A stretch of 64,000 nt of DNA, from NCBI RefSeq assembly GCF_947497695.1, contig NZ_CANMHM010000001.1:515948-579947 (forward strand). Reading direction: 5' to 3'. The notes under the pieces were generated by a model. It searched no databases. It worked only from the letters and a program-made list of their open reading frames with translations, and was not told the origin of the DNA. Made by a program: the position numbers and the translations under genes. Origin of the DNA: an uncultured Polaribacter sp. (GTDB lineage Bacteria; Bacteroidota; Bacteroidia; Flavobacteriales; Flavobacteriaceae). Below are positions 39,401-47,346 of the stretch, in pieces; positions within the stretch are counted from its first letter, which is position 1; the number at the start of each line of letters is the position of its first letter.

Positions 39401-40723
39401 GGTATTTATACTCTGGTTACTTCAGCAAAACAAGCTAAAATTAGCTATTCAGAAAATAATGGGCAATTATTACCAGGTTACAATCAAAATATTGGGTTTT
39501 TAGGAGGAGCACCTACCTCTTTTGCATTTGGTAGCCAAGTAGATATTAGAAATACAGCTTTAGAAAATGGATGGTTTGTTGGCAGAAATGCAGCAGAAGA
39601 TTATTATAGTAAAACATACAGTAGAACACATTATAATAAGTTAGATTACACTTTTACCTTAAAACCAATAAAAGATTTAAATATTGATGTTAGAGGAAAT
39701 AAGATACAAACAAGAGACTTATCTCAACAATTAGATCTTATTAATGGAAGTAATCAATTTGAAGCAACTCCATTCTTTGAATCAGGAAACTTTAGTACTA
39801 GTTACTCTATGATTTCTACTGCATTTACAGATGGTGATGCCTTGTTTCAAACAATGAGAGATAACAGAGCCATTATTTCAAATAGATTGGCAAATGAAAG
39901 TGGAGCTCCTGCAAGTGGTTATGGAGAAAGTAGCCAGCAAGTTTTATTACCTGCTTTTATGGCTGCTTATTCTGGTAAAGATCCAGAAAAAGTAAATACA
40001 AGTTTGTTTAGAGATATTCCTATCCCTAACTGGACTTTACGTTATAACGGATTGATGAAGTTTGATTTTTTTAAGAAAAATTTTAGCAATTTTGTAGTTT
40101 CTCATGGGTATAGATCTTCTTACACAGTCTCTAATTTTACAAATAACTTACTATTTAACCCTAATAATGATGCTAATAGTTTAGAACCAAACTTAAATAT
40201 TGCAGGTAATTACGAACCAGAATTATTAGTTTCTGCTGTTACTTTGGTTGATGAGTTTTCACCATTGATTAAATTAGATATGAAAATGAGAAATTCATTC
40301 TCTTTAAGAGGAGAAATTAAGAGTGACAGAACTTTAACAATGAATTTTAATAACAGTACTTTAACAGATATTGTAGGAACAGAATATATATTTGGAATGG
40401 GTTATTTAATTAAAGATGTAAAATTTAAAACAAGTTTTACAGGTACCCAACAAACCTTACAAGGTGATGTAAATATAAGAGCAGATGTTTCATTAAGAGA
40501 TAATTTAACGCAAATTAGATCTGTAGATGAAGATAACAATCAAATTAGTGGTGGTCAAAGATTATTTTCTATTAAATTTACTGCAGATTATAGATTAACA
40601 CCAAACTTAACAGCGGCGTTTTACTACAATCATCAAACATCAAGATATGCAATATCAACCACTTTCCCTAGACAAGCAATAAATGCAGGGTTTAACATTG
40701 TATACAACTTAGGAGGAAATTAA
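33473..40723 (+). CDS. sprA: Gliding motility / T9SS outer-membrane translocon protein SprA
   Basis: SprA is the very large outer-membrane barrel through which the type IX secretion system exports adhesins and enzymes. It is needed for gliding. The 2416-residue length fits the family (about 2400). A signal peptide (NNFLKYTFLFFAFAVVSNTS) leads into SprA-typical repeats such as LEVGRNFIVDKKTTQ and GEIWFNELRSADFDNDGGWA. The C-terminal strands end in GFNIVYNLGGN. A TTG at 33473 is the only credible start: an in-frame stop at 33455 precludes anything much longer, and no ATG follows near the signal peptide. The gene is four bases downstream of ruvA and 20 bases upstream of gcvH. Confidence 0.96.
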   Translation: MNNFLKYTFLFFAFAVVSNTSLSAQTKDENDATSVKKDSIKLRYDFKKTQTGGLYLDYLAEKEIIYDKGLDQYVIIEKIGDYQTRTPVYLSPSEYAQYRLKRDMRQYFKDKVSATNPKKKGSQETQKNLLPTYYINSKFFETIFGGNSVEVTTTGSLGLKLGGIYQNTDNPQLSEQNRSSFTFDFDQQINASIQAKVGERLKFIANYDTQSTFDFQNVVRMEFIPPSLSDVKYGEDGIIQGIEAGNIAMPIKNSLINGAQSLFGLKTNLKFGNTRVTAVFSQQNSESTSVVAEAGASIQEFELQATDYDNDRHFFLSHYFLDNYANSLKNYPLINSQVSITRIEVWVTNTNASTEDFRSIVAFADIGESDIDVLVDDNNRVLDRSIVQAEASGGNLPFNGANKIGTDALENENLRNISTVETYLRNDFQMEPGTDYSMLENARKLDQNEFTLNSQLGFISLNRRLNDGEVLAVAYEYTIAGGVNGSTKTSFKVGEFSNDGIQSPQNLAVKLLRSEILQTRKKENGVTIQESFPTWRLMMKNVYALGAYPLAEEGFRFEIQYRDDETGIPSNVLQNAKTPGIPNLPLLQVLKLDQLDQSQFKEPDGFFDYVEGITVNSQNGFIFFPEPEPFGNDLVQKNTNDVGLDENQDEFFLFKQLYLDTKINIKNNFQNKDKYFLKGYFKSENAGGIPIGAFNVPRGSVNVTAGGRQLVEGVDYVVDYQLGRVQIIDPGLQASGTPINVSTENNAVFNQQRKTFMGVDIQHEFSEQFVVGATVLNVNERPLTPKVNFGADPINNTMLGLNIDYATEVPYFTKLANKLPFVDTDAPSNLSIRADMAYLLPGTPSGIDVAGAATSYIDDFEASQTPISLLSPLDWHEASTPRYETNDRFNGNSSALAYNYKRGKLAWYNIDQLFYGAGDTPDSVDADELSRAETRQIDFSELFPNVQLDIIQQTLVRTLDLAYFPAERGSYNFNTGAGVNEDGTFTNPEENWGGIMRSLTTNNFDQANVEFMQFWIKDPYENYSLTNEEGLPVGMDPQNPSNQVGDLYINLGNVSEDIVKDNRKMYENGLPESGGEINTDTTIWGAVPSNPSIIYAFDDSDESRANQDVGLDGLNDANERLKLAENLGIDVQNLPSYLVDDPASDNFQFFRGGNLEQINASIITRYKDFNNTQGNAPTINQSPETFPTSATAYPDVEDINRDQTMNTVESFYEYKISMNKNDLEVGRNFIVDKKTTQPRLENGDNTKSTTWYQFRVPIRSGVPVNGISDFNSIRFVRMFLTNFKMPVVIRFGELDLVRGDWRRYTKTIDPSVNPSEDLDANTDLSKFEVGVVSIEQNNGSYQTPPGIERERLQGTTTVQLQNEQSVTLKVTDLPPNNARAIFKNISIDLRRFKNLKMFMHLQKNEGAADINDNDFAAIIRLGTDLDDNYYQIELPLKVSQNGTTALDIWPEENNLNAFLETFGQVKLERDRAGISPIEEYLSTEQNASIPYKISVKGNPTLADLSTIMLGLKNNTTAPISGEIWFNELRSADFDNDGGWAAVVNADANFADVANVSLAGSISTIGFGNVEDRVNQRSLEDSKQYDIATSINLGKVLSPKDWGLQIPMSYSVGERFIDPKFDPQTQDVKFAEAKSFHENRPAGEERDQDLENINNAQDYTKRTSISFINVKKNRNPNSTKKPRFYDVENLAVSYAHNNEFQKNYNIQKQINESVRASASYNYKFNSKPIEPFKNTKILKSKYLKLIKDFNFNPIPKTFAVNSSINRNYNEQQSRNLIAGLSEQPELKQRRFLFDWDYTIGFDLTKSLQLNFNATNNYLYDTFNNDNEDLQVFDDFFNTGRANHYHQKLNATYDLPLNKIPFLKFIRADYGYTADFDWQAAPQNTVTINDIDVPSVDLIGNVIQNANTHNLNTTFNLTSLYKSTGFEKWAKTERVPLPLEKAPILPDTLAKKPKKIKQKYKRVNYAKDKTPIEKRILKGIYTLVTSAKQAKISYSENNGQLLPGYNQNIGFLGGAPTSFAFGSQVDIRNTALENGWFVGRNAAEDYYSKTYSRTHYNKLDYTFTLKPIKDLNIDVRGNKIQTRDLSQQLDLINGSNQFEATPFFESGNFSTSYSMISTAFTDGDALFQTMRDNRAIISNRLANESGAPASGYGESSQQVLLPAFMAAYSGKDPEKVNTSLFRDIPIPNWTLRYNGLMKFDFFKKNFSNFVVSHGYRSSYTVSNFTNNLLFNPNNDANSLEPNLNIAGNYEPELLVSAVTLVDEFSPLIKLDMKMRNSFSLRGEIKSDRTLTMNFNNSTLTDIVGTEYIFGMGYLIKDVKFKTSFTGTQQTLQGDVNIRADVSLRDNLTQIRSVDEDNNQISGGQRLFSIKFTADYRLTPNLTAAFYYNHQTSRYAISTTFPRQAINAGFNIVYNLGGN

Positions 40724-40743
40724 AATAATTTAAAATAAAGGAA

Positions 40744-41124
40744 ATGAATTTACCATCAGACTTAAAATACACCAAAGATCATGAGTGGATTAAAATTGAA
40801 GGAAATATTGCTACAGTTGGCATTACAGATTTTGCTCAAGGAGAGTTAGGAGACATCGTTTATGTAGATGTTGACACTTTAGATGATACTGTAGAAGAAG
40901 GAGAAATTTTTGGCTCTGTAGAAGCCGTTAAAACAGTTTCAGATTTATTTATGCCATTAACTGGTGAGGTAATTGAATTCAACACTGAGTTAGAAGACGA
41001 TCCTGAGTTGGTAAACTCAAATCCTTATGATAAAGGATGGATGATTAAAATTGAAATTTCAGACCCATCACAAATAGAAAATTTATTAGATGCTGAAGCG
41101 TATAAAGAGCTTATTACTGCATAA
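40744..41124 (+). CDS. gcvH: Glycine cleavage system H protein
   Basis: GcvH carries the methylamine group on a lipoyl-lysine between the P, T and L proteins of glycine cleavage. The 126-residue protein has [20 protein letters not shown] and the lipoylation motif [13 protein letters not shown], with the target lysine at residue 63. Length is normal. It follows sprA by 20 bases, and its last 35 bases overlap the start of the vanZ-like gene. The gcvP and gcvT genes are elsewhere. Confidence 0.96.
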   Translation: MNLPSDLKYTKDHEWIKIEGNIATVGITDFAQGELGDIVYVDVDTLDDTVEEGEIFGSVEAVKTVSDLFMPLTGEVIEFNTELEDDPELVNSNPYDKGWMIKIEISDPSQIENLLDAEAYKELITA

Positions 41125-41470
41125 TTCAGTATTTATAGCAATTATAATAACAATTGCTATTGCCTATTTAAGCTTAATGAAAATGCCAAAAGTAGAAGTA
41201 CATTTTGGCAATTCTGATAAGTTATATCATATAATTGCTTATTTTTCATTGGCTTTTTTTTGGTTATTTACTTTTTATAAAAAACCATCATTAAAGTATT
41301 TTGTAATTATTGCATGTATTATTTATGGCATTATTATTGAATACTTGCAAAGTACAATAACTGTTTATAGAACAGGCGATTTTAGAGACGCCATTGCAAA
41401 CACAATAGGTATTCTGTTAGGATTGATTGTTTTTACTCAAATTTTAAAAAAAATTAAGGTTAATTCATAG
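41090..41470 (+). CDS. VanZ-family membrane protein
   Basis: The 126-residue protein has four membrane segments. It shows the VanZ-like pattern of a polar/charged motif after the first helix ([20 protein letters not shown]), then [28 protein letters not shown]. VanZ relatives include teicoplanin-resistance and phosphotransbutyrylase-fused proteins, and the biochemical role here is unknown. The ATG at 41090 lies inside gcvH in another frame, giving a 35-base overlap that suggests translational coupling. Confidence 0.85.
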   Translation: MLKRIKSLLLHNSVFIAIIITIAIAYLSLMKMPKVEVHFGNSDKLYHIIAYFSLAFFWLFTFYKKPSLKYFVIIACIIYGIIIEYLQSTITVYRTGDFRDAIANTIGILLGLIVFTQILKKIKVNS

Positions 41471-41533
41471 TAAGACTTGCTACTAAACCAATAATTTAAT
41501 TAAATTAGCGAACTATTAAAAAAACTTTTTAAA

Positions 41534-42253
41534 ATGGAAATAAAGAAAAACCCAAAGTCAAACTTAGAAAATTACAGCAAAATTTTTATGCAAATAGGTT
41601 TAGTTTTAGCCCTTTTTATAACTTATGTTTCAATTGAAAAGAAAACTTATGAAAAAGAAATTGCTGCTTTTGCTGATGTAGTTATGAATGCAGTAATGGA
41701 AGAAGATATTCCTATTACTCAAAGGGTAGAACCAGTAAAGCCACAAACACCTCCACCTCCAGCTCCTGAAAAGATAGAAATTGTAGAAGATGATAAAGTT
41801 GTTGAAGAAACCGTAATAGAATCTACAGAAACAGATGAAACTGAAGCTGTAGTAGTTGATGAAATTGTAGAAATTGCAGAAGTTGAAGAAGTGATTGAAG
41901 ATGTAAGTTTTATGATTATTGAAGACGTACCTGTATTTCCTGGCTGTAAAGGAAATAAAAAACAACTAAGTGATTGCTTCAACAAAAAAATTCAAAGACA
42001 TTTTACAAGAAAGTTTGATGCTAATTTACCTAATGAAGTAGGTTTAGATTCAGGTAGAAAAAGAGTATTTATTCAATTTAAAATTGATAAAAGTGGTAAT
42101 GTTGTAAATATACAAGCAAGAGCTCCACACCCAAAACTTAAAGATGAGGTTATTAAAGTAATGAAACAATTACCAAAAATGAAACCTGGTAAACAAAGAG
42201 GTAAGCCAGTTGGTGTAAAATATAGTATTCCTTTTACTTTACAAGTTGAGTAA
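41534..42253 (+). CDS. Energy transducer TonB (copy 1)
   Basis: The 239-residue protein has a cytoplasmic tip, one membrane helix (about residues 17-36), a proline segment KPQTPPPPAPEKIEI near residue 72 and an acidic Val/Glu-rich spacer. Its TonB C-terminal domain has FMIIEDVPVFPGCKGNKKQL, VFIQFKIDKSGNVVNIQARA and KMKPGKQRGKPVGVKYSIPF. It should couple the proton-motive force, through ExbB/ExbD, to TonB-dependent receptors such as the one at 59.9 kb. A close paralogue lies at 54225-54965. A terminator follows. Confidence 0.92.
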   Translation: MEIKKNPKSNLENYSKIFMQIGLVLALFITYVSIEKKTYEKEIAAFADVVMNAVMEEDIPITQRVEPVKPQTPPPPAPEKIEIVEDDKVVEETVIESTETDETEAVVVDEIVEIAEVEEVIEDVSFMIIEDVPVFPGCKGNKKQLSDCFNKKIQRHFTRKFDANLPNEVGLDSGRKRVFIQFKIDKSGNVVNIQARAPHPKLKDEVIKVMKQLPKMKPGKQRGKPVGVKYSIPFTLQVE

Positions 42254-42274
42254 AATACTAAAAATAATACAATT

Positions 42275-42309
42275 AAAAACGTTTAGAATTCTATTTCTAA
42301 ACGTTTTTT
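42275..42309 (+). terminator. Terminator after tonB copy 1
   Basis: The stem AAAAACGTTTAGAA / TTCTAAACGTTTTT ends in a run of seven T, 20 bases past the tonB stop. Confidence 0.88.
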
Positions 42310-42383
42310 TGTTTTAAACATAGTCTTAAAATTATTGATTTTTAGTTCTTAAAAAAAATAACATTCAAATAAATTAATTGTAC

Positions 42384-42737
42384 ATGAAAGTTTTAAACAT
42401 CATCTTAATAGGTTTAGTTGTATTGATTCATATTTATATTGTATATCTAGAAATGTTTATTTGGACATCCAATAAAACAATTAAAGCTTTTGGATTAAAA
42501 GACAAACAATTTGCCCTAGAAACTAAAATAATGGCAGCAAACCAAGGCTTGTATAATGGGTTTGTTGCTGCGGGTTTACTATGGTCTTTAATTGCTAGTA
42601 AAACAGATGTTGCCTTATTCTTTTTAATTTTTGTTACAATTGCTGGAATTTATGGAGCTTACTCAACAAAACAAATTCGAATACTGTATATTCAATCTGT
42701 GCCTGCAATTTTAGGCATTATATCTATACTTTTATAA
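42384..42737 (+). CDS. DUF1304 family membrane protein
   Basis: The 117-residue protein has four membrane segments. Its conserved region, HIYIVYLEMFIWTSNKTIKA then QGLYNGFVAAGLLWSL, is typical of DUF1304 proteins (small integral membrane proteins of unknown function). I chose the ATG at 42384. A TTG two codons upstream is possible but unneeded. Confidence 0.85.
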   Translation: MKVLNIILIGLVVLIHIYIVYLEMFIWTSNKTIKAFGLKDKQFALETKIMAANQGLYNGFVAAGLLWSLIASKTDVALFFLIFVTIAGIYGAYSTKQIRILYIQSVPAILGIISILL

Positions 42738-42758
42738 GTATTTTAAAGATTAAGATAT

Positions 42759-42766
42759 TACTTTTG
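42759..42766 (+). promoter_or_regulatory. -7 promoter element of the mscS gene
   Basis: TACTTTTG is a perfect TAnnTTTG match 27 bases before the ATG of the mechanosensitive channel gene. Confidence 0.45.
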
Positions 42767-42792
42767 TATTTCATAATTATAAAAAAACAAAT

Positions 42793-43599
42793 ATGGAAGA
42801 TTTTATTAAAACAATTAAAGATTTTACACTTGAAAACGCACCAAATGTTCTAATAGCATTAGCAATACTAATTATTGGTTTGTTTGCTATTAAAACAATT
42901 GTAAAAACATCAAAAAAAGTAATGAATAAAGGTGGCTTAGACATTACTTTGCAAAAATTCTTAGGCAATTTATTAGGTTGGGCATTAAAAATAGTATTAT
43001 TTATTGTTGTAATTTCTAAGCTAGGTATAGAAACCACCTCTTTTGCAGCAATATTGGCAGCAGCAGGTTTGGCAGTAGGTTTGGCTTTGCAAGGTTCTTT
43101 GGCTAATTTTGCTGGTGGAGTATTAATTATGATTTTTAAACCTATTAAAATAGGCGATTTAATTGAAGCTCAAGGTGAATTAGGGGTTGTAAAAGAAATT
43201 GAAATTTTTACAACAAAACTAACAGGTTTATCTAACAGAGAAATCATTATACCTAATGGATCTTTATCTAACGGAACTATAATAAACTACACAACAGAAG
43301 GTACACGTAGAGTAGATTTAACAATTGGTGTGTCTTATGATGCTGATATCAAAAAAACAAAAGAAGTTTTAATGAACGTTTTAACTTCTCATCCAAAAGT
43401 TTTACAAACTCCTGCACCAACAGTAAATGTAGCTGAATTGGCAGATAGCTCTGTAAACTTTGCTGTTAGACCTTGGAGTACTTCAGATGATTATTGGGAC
43501 GTATATTTTGGGATTACAGAAAATGTTAAAATAGCTTTAGATAAAGCAGGTATTGAAATTCCTTATCCACATTCTGTAGAAATTCATAAAGAAAATTAA
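42793..43599 (+). CDS. mscS: Small-conductance mechanosensitive channel (MscS family)
   Basis: The 268-residue protein has three membrane helices (about residues 18-38, 58-78 and 82-110). The pore helix is rich in Gly and Ala (AAAGLAVGLALQGSLANFAG). The cytoplasmic beta domain (FKPIKIGDLIEAQGELGVVK, IIIPNGSLSNGTIINYT) and the C-terminal alpha/beta vestibule follow. Length matches E. coli MscS. It opens under membrane tension to release osmolytes. Its stop codon overlaps that of the convergent tsaB gene by four bases. Confidence 0.95.
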   Translation: MEDFIKTIKDFTLENAPNVLIALAILIIGLFAIKTIVKTSKKVMNKGGLDITLQKFLGNLLGWALKIVLFIVVISKLGIETTSFAAILAAAGLAVGLALQGSLANFAGGVLIMIFKPIKIGDLIEAQGELGVVKEIEIFTTKLTGLSNREIIIPNGSLSNGTIINYTTEGTRRVDLTIGVSYDADIKKTKEVLMNVLTSHPKVLQTPAPTVNVAELADSSVNFAVRPWSTSDDYWDVYFGITENVKIALDKAGIEIPYPHSVEIHKEN

Positions 43600-44273
43600 A
43601 CTTTCTTCTTTTCAGGAATGGCAACAAAATCTTTTAAATAAAAAGGTTCAAAATAAGCGACATTTTCAATGTCGTTTTTTTTGTATTTATTAAAAGATAA
43701 ATTTGCCATTTCTTTAGCTGAAGGGAATTTATCATCCACAAAAACAGCATTTTTATGGGTAATAACTTCTTTACATTTTTGAGCTCCATCGCCTAAAAAA
43801 TATACAGTTCCTGCTTCTAAATATTCAGCAAAAGAACTTTCATCAATTATCTTTGCTTTTGTTTCTTCTATTTGTTGATGATTCTTATCAAAAACAGCAG
43901 CATATACTTCCATTCTTCTGGCATCTAACATTGCTACAATAGTTCCTTTATCAATAGAAATAGATGTTGATAAAGATTTTAAGGTATCAACAGCAATTAA
44001 AGGCTTGTTAAAAGCAAAACAAAGCCCTTTTGCAGCAGAAACTCCAATTCTTAGTCCTGTATAAGAACCTGGACCTTTACTTACTGCTACAGCGTCTATT
44101 TTATCAGAATTAATGTTTGCAGTTTTTAAAACATCTACTATAAAAGGGTGTAAAACTTCTGCATGAGAATAATTGCCATTATTCAGCTCTTTTAATGCAA
44201 TAATTTTTCCCTCTTTTGCAATGCTTACAGAACAATTTTTTGTTGCGGTTTCTATGTTTAAGATAAATGCCAA
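43596..44273 (-). CDS. tsaB: tRNA threonylcarbamoyladenosine biosynthesis protein TsaB
   Basis: TsaB (YeaZ) scaffolds TsaD in forming t6A37 of ANN-decoding tRNAs. The protein has FILNIETATKNCSVSIAKEG at the N-terminus and GPGSYTGLRIGVSAAKGL near residues 69-86, both characteristic. I use TTG at 44273, giving 225 residues beginning (M)AFILNIET. The alternative TTG at 44306 lies upstream of a perfect TATCTTTG promoter element (44290-44297), so it cannot be on the message. The gene is convergent with mscS. Confidence 0.92.
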   Translation of the reverse strand: MAFILNIETATKNCSVSIAKEGKIIALKELNNGNYSHAEVLHPFIVDVLKTANINSDKIDAVAVSKGPGSYTGLRIGVSAAKGLCFAFNKPLIAVDTLKSLSTSISIDKGTIVAMLDARRMEVYAAVFDKNHQQIEETKAKIIDESSFAEYLEAGTVYFLGDGAQKCKEVITHKNAVFVDDKFPSAKEMANLSFNKYKKNDIENVAYFEPFYLKDFVAIPEKKKV

Positions 44274-44289
44274 TTTGTGTATTTTTCTG

Positions 44290-44297
44290 CAAAGATA
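44290..44297 (-). promoter_or_regulatory. -7 promoter element of tsaB
   Basis: The minus strand reads TATCTTTG, ending 17 bases before the TTG start at 44273. The predicted leader is only about 10 bases. This element decides the choice of start. Confidence 0.6.
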
Positions 44298-44369
44298 AGG
44301 ATTCAATAAAAAAAGGCTTCCGCCAAATTTTCTTTTAATGAAAACATTTATTATAAAGTAATAAAAGGC

Positions 44370-45701
44370 TTAATCTAACACCAAATCGCCAGAATAGAAT
44401 TGTAGTACTTTGGTTTTAAATACATAATCGTATTTAGAACGTATCATTGCACCTTGTGCACTTATTAAACGAGTTCTTACTAAATCAAAATCAAACAAAG
44501 TCATTGTACCATAATTATAACTTTCTTCTGCATTTTTAAATGCTTCTTTTTGTGCTTCTAAAGAAATTTTTGCAGCTTCATAGGTTTTTAAAGCCGTTTT
44601 AACATCTAAAAAGGCCTGTTCTATGGTTTGTTTTAAGTTTAATTTTTCATTTTCTAATCGTGTTTCAGAAACTTCTTTGTTAATAAGAGATTGTGCAACT
44701 CTATTTTTGGTTTGAAATCTATTAAAAATAGGAATATTTAGTGAGGTACCTGCTCCATAATTAAAACGGTCATTTAATAATTCAAAAAAAGGAATATTTC
44801 TTTGACCTTGTCTTAAATTGTTAAATTGGTAAAAAAATGAACTTCCCAAATTTAAAGAATATGAGAGCGTTGGTAAATAAGCCCCTTTTGACAATTTTAT
44901 ATTAAAATCTGCATTCTCAATAGCTAATTTTGCTCTTGCTATTTCTGGCATTGTTTCTAAAGATTTATTGTATACAGAAGAAGACGTTTTGTAGAATAAA
45001 TTTGCAGATGGTGTGCTCACGTTTATTGGTGCAACATCAAAATTTTCTACATTTTCTTGTAATAATTGTGCTAATGTTAATAGTGCAATATCTAAAGTAT
45101 TTTCTTGAGTTACTAAAGTTTGTAAATCATTAGCAGCAGTAGATTGAAAATTTAATAGATCTCCTTTGGCAATTACTCCTGCATTAAATCTTGCTTGGGC
45201 TGCTTCAATTTGTTTTTTACTAATTTCTGCTTGTACTTTAGCAACCTCTAAATTTTCTTTAGCAAATAATACATTTAAATAGGTATTTACAACTCTTAAA
45301 GAAACATCATTTTCTATTTGTTTTAAATCATATAAACTACTTTTTACGCCTAATTGTGCTTGTTTGTAGGTATTTGTGTTTCTAAAACCGTTAAAAATTA
45401 TACCTCCACTAGACAATCCAAAAGAGGCGTTAAAATTCTTCGTATTTGTTAAAACACCTTGTTCGTTTGGAGATAATCCTTCACTATAACGTCCAGAAGA
45501 AGAACCACTAAGGTTTGGCAAAAAATTACCCTTGGCTATATCTACATCTTTTTTAGCAAGTGCTACACTTAGTTTATTTTGCTGAATTGAAATGTTTTTT
45601 TCTAAAGCTTGATCCACACATTCTTTAAGCGTCCATTGTTTTTGTGAAAAGCTAGTTATAAAAGAGAACAGTGTTGCAAATAATAGTAGTTTAGTTTTCA
45701 A
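44370..45701 (-). CDS. TolC-family outer-membrane efflux protein
   Basis: The 443-residue protein has a signal peptide (KLLLFATLFSFITSFSQ). Two halves of long alpha-helical hairpins follow, with the internal repeat characteristic of TolC (YLNVLFAKENLEVAKVQAEI in half one, AFLDVKTALKTYEAAKISLE in half two). It forms a trimeric outer-membrane channel for drug or protein efflux. A membrane-fusion protein and inner-membrane pump are usually adjacent, but none is seen on either side, so it stands alone here. Confidence 0.92.
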   Translation of the reverse strand: MKTKLLLFATLFSFITSFSQKQWTLKECVDQALEKNISIQQNKLSVALAKKDVDIAKGNFLPNLSGSSSGRYSEGLSPNEQGVLTNTKNFNASFGLSSGGIIFNGFRNTNTYKQAQLGVKSSLYDLKQIENDVSLRVVNTYLNVLFAKENLEVAKVQAEISKKQIEAAQARFNAGVIAKGDLLNFQSTAANDLQTLVTQENTLDIALLTLAQLLQENVENFDVAPINVSTPSANLFYKTSSSVYNKSLETMPEIARAKLAIENADFNIKLSKGAYLPTLSYSLNLGSSFFYQFNNLRQGQRNIPFFELLNDRFNYGAGTSLNIPIFNRFQTKNRVAQSLINKEVSETRLENEKLNLKQTIEQAFLDVKTALKTYEAAKISLEAQKEAFKNAEESYNYGTMTLFDFDLVRTRLISAQGAMIRSKYDYVFKTKVLQFYSGDLVLD

Positions 45702-45816
45702 AACGTGTGATTTTTGTTTTATAAATTACAAATTTTAAATAGTAGAAAAAAAATGATAGTTTATATAAGAAAGCTAAAAGTAGTATATGTTATAAGAGCC
45801 TCCTCTTATTTAAATG

Positions 45817-46038
45817 TTAATTTTTGTAATTCTTTTTATATCTGTAGACTGCAAAAAATAAAAGACCAATTAAAAGATAAGGAAAAACCATTAAATAAGT
45901 TATACCATTATTAACACCTTCTGCCATAGAAGTATCACCATTTTCTACAACAGCTTTACACATTGCACATTGTGAAAATGAAGCTTTAGACGTTAAAAAC
46001 ATCCATAAAAAGAATACTAAAATGTGTTTTTTAAACAT
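45817..46038 (-). CDS. Small CxxC membrane protein of the oxidase cluster
   Basis: The 73-residue protein has an N-terminal signal-like segment ending in ASFSQ, a QCAMCKAVVENG motif near residues 23-34, one membrane helix (about 46-65) and a basic tail. The paired cysteines suggest metal or redox binding on the periplasmic side. The ATG overlaps the DUF420 stop by eight bases, so it is the last gene of the Sco-DUF420 operon. Small proteins like this follow DUF420 genes in other flavobacteria. Its function is unknown. Confidence 0.72.
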   Translation of the reverse strand: MFKKHILVFFLWMFLTSKASFSQCAMCKAVVENGDTSMAEGVNNGITYLMVFPYLLIGLLFFAVYRYKKNYKN

Positions 46039-46570
46039 AATAAGGTGCTATCATTAAATAAACCACTACACCTGTAACAGCAACATATAACCATAAAGGA
46101 AATGTAATTTTGGCTATTTTTTTATGTTCTGGAAACTTACCCAGTTTAGCTCTCATAAAGGTAATTAAAACAAATGGTATTATTATAATAGATAAAATAA
46201 TATGCGTTATTAAAATAAAATAATATACATATTTTACAATTCCTTCTCCTCCAAATTTTGTAGAATTAGAAGTCATGTGATATGCAATATACATCAACAA
46301 AAAAGCTAAAGAACATCCAATTGCAAAAGTAGTTAATTGCTCATGTAATTTTTTATTGCCTTTTTTTATTGCAACAACTGCTGCAACCAATACAATAGCT
46401 GTTAGAGCGTTAATTGAAGCATAAATTGGTGGTAAAAAAGTAAGTGGTTCAACATCAAAACCTAATTTTTTTAAATTAATACCAAACAAGGCTGCAACAG
46501 CAATAGGAATTACAATTGATAAAGCGGTAATAATCTTTTTATATTTTTTTTCTAGTGATAAATTAGCCAT
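46031..46570 (-). CDS. DUF420 (CtaM-like) membrane protein
   Basis: The 179-residue protein has five hydrophobic helices with histidines at helix ends (YIAYHMTSNSTKFGG, ITHIILSIII). DUF420 proteins such as CtaM are needed to mature haem-copper oxidases in Gram-positive bacteria. Its place directly downstream of Sco and near the oxidase subunit genes supports an oxidase assembly role here. It overlaps the following CxxC gene by eight bases. Confidence 0.85.
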   Translation of the reverse strand: MANLSLEKKYKKIITALSIVIPIAVAALFGINLKKLGFDVEPLTFLPPIYASINALTAIVLVAAVVAIKKGNKKLHEQLTTFAIGCSLAFLLMYIAYHMTSNSTKFGGEGIVKYVYYFILITHIILSIIIIPFVLITFMRAKLGKFPEHKKIAKITFPLWLYVAVTGVVVYLMIAPYYV

Positions 46571-46611
46571 GCAAATAAAGTTATGATATTAAATTAATCA
46601 AATAATAAATA

Positions 46612-46619
46612 CAAATTTA
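46612..46619 (-). promoter_or_regulatory. -7 promoter element before the DUF420 gene
   Basis: The minus strand reads TAAATTTG, a TAnnTTTG match about 42 bases before the DUF420 ATG. It may be an internal promoter within the Sco-DUF420 run. Confidence 0.4.
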
Positions 46620-46636
46620 GTCGATAATTTTAAGAC

Positions 46637-47341
46637 TTATTCATTGCTTAACAAAATTTTAATATCTTCTTTTAATTCTTCTATTTGATTTGGAAAAGTT
46701 TGCTCTTTTAAAGCTCTGTAATACATAATAGGGTTTCCATATTCATCTTTTCTAGATCTAATATTTCCTTTTTTATCAACCAAAGCAAATAAGCCAGAAT
46801 GTTCAAAACCTCCATGATCTTCATTTCCTTTCCCTGCAAATAATTTAAAACCTTGGTTAGATAAAGCATACACAATTTCTTCTGATTGCCCAGTTAACAA
46901 ATGCCAATTAGTACTAGTAATGTTATTTCTAAGAGCATATTCATTTAAAATTTCTGGAGTATCAATTTCTGGAGTAATAGAAATAGATGCAATTCCGAAA
47001 TTAGAATTCCCCTTAAATTCATTTTGAATACTGACCATTTGTTGATTCATTAATGGGCAAATAGTAGGACAGGTAGAAAAGAAAAATTCAACAACATATA
47101 CTTTACCATAATAGTCTTTATTGGTAATTATTTTTCCTTTTTGATTCACAAATTCAAAATCTGGTACCTTATTAAACGTATGTAAACTAGATGCTTTTCC
47201 AGATTTTTTATCAACTTTATTCAATCGATCACCTTGAACAATATCGTTCTCATTTATTCTTCTATCTATGTTTCTTACTACATAAATTCCGAATAAAAGA
47301 ATGATAAATGAAATGCCTATATAAGAATGTTTTTTTTTCAT
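46637..47341 (-). CDS. SCO1/SenC copper chaperone for cytochrome oxidase
   Basis: The 234-residue protein has an N-terminal membrane anchor (about residues 6-24) and a thioredoxin-like domain. The copper-binding motif is FFFSTCPTICPLMNQQM near residues 91-107, and the conserved histidine precedes GLFALVDKKGNIRSR. It delivers copper to, or reduces, the CuA site of cytochrome oxidase in the periplasm. It begins five bases after the stop of the cysteine-less Sco-like gene, so the two are translated together. Confidence 0.93.
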   Translation of the reverse strand: MKKKHSYIGISFIILLFGIYVVRNIDRRINENDIVQGDRLNKVDKKSGKASSLHTFNKVPDFEFVNQKGKIITNKDYYGKVYVVEFFFSTCPTICPLMNQQMVSIQNEFKGNSNFGIASISITPEIDTPEILNEYALRNNITSTNWHLLTGQSEEIVYALSNQGFKLFAGKGNEDHGGFEHSGLFALVDKKGNIRSRKDEYGNPIMYYRALKEQTFPNQIEELKEDIKILLSNE

Positions 47342-47346
47342 AATTA

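Noticed and set aside
45714..45914. A 66-codon plus-strand open frame upstream of the TolC gene
   Set aside because: It overlaps the better supported CxxC membrane protein gene on the other strand, and its translation shows no domain, signal or normal composition.
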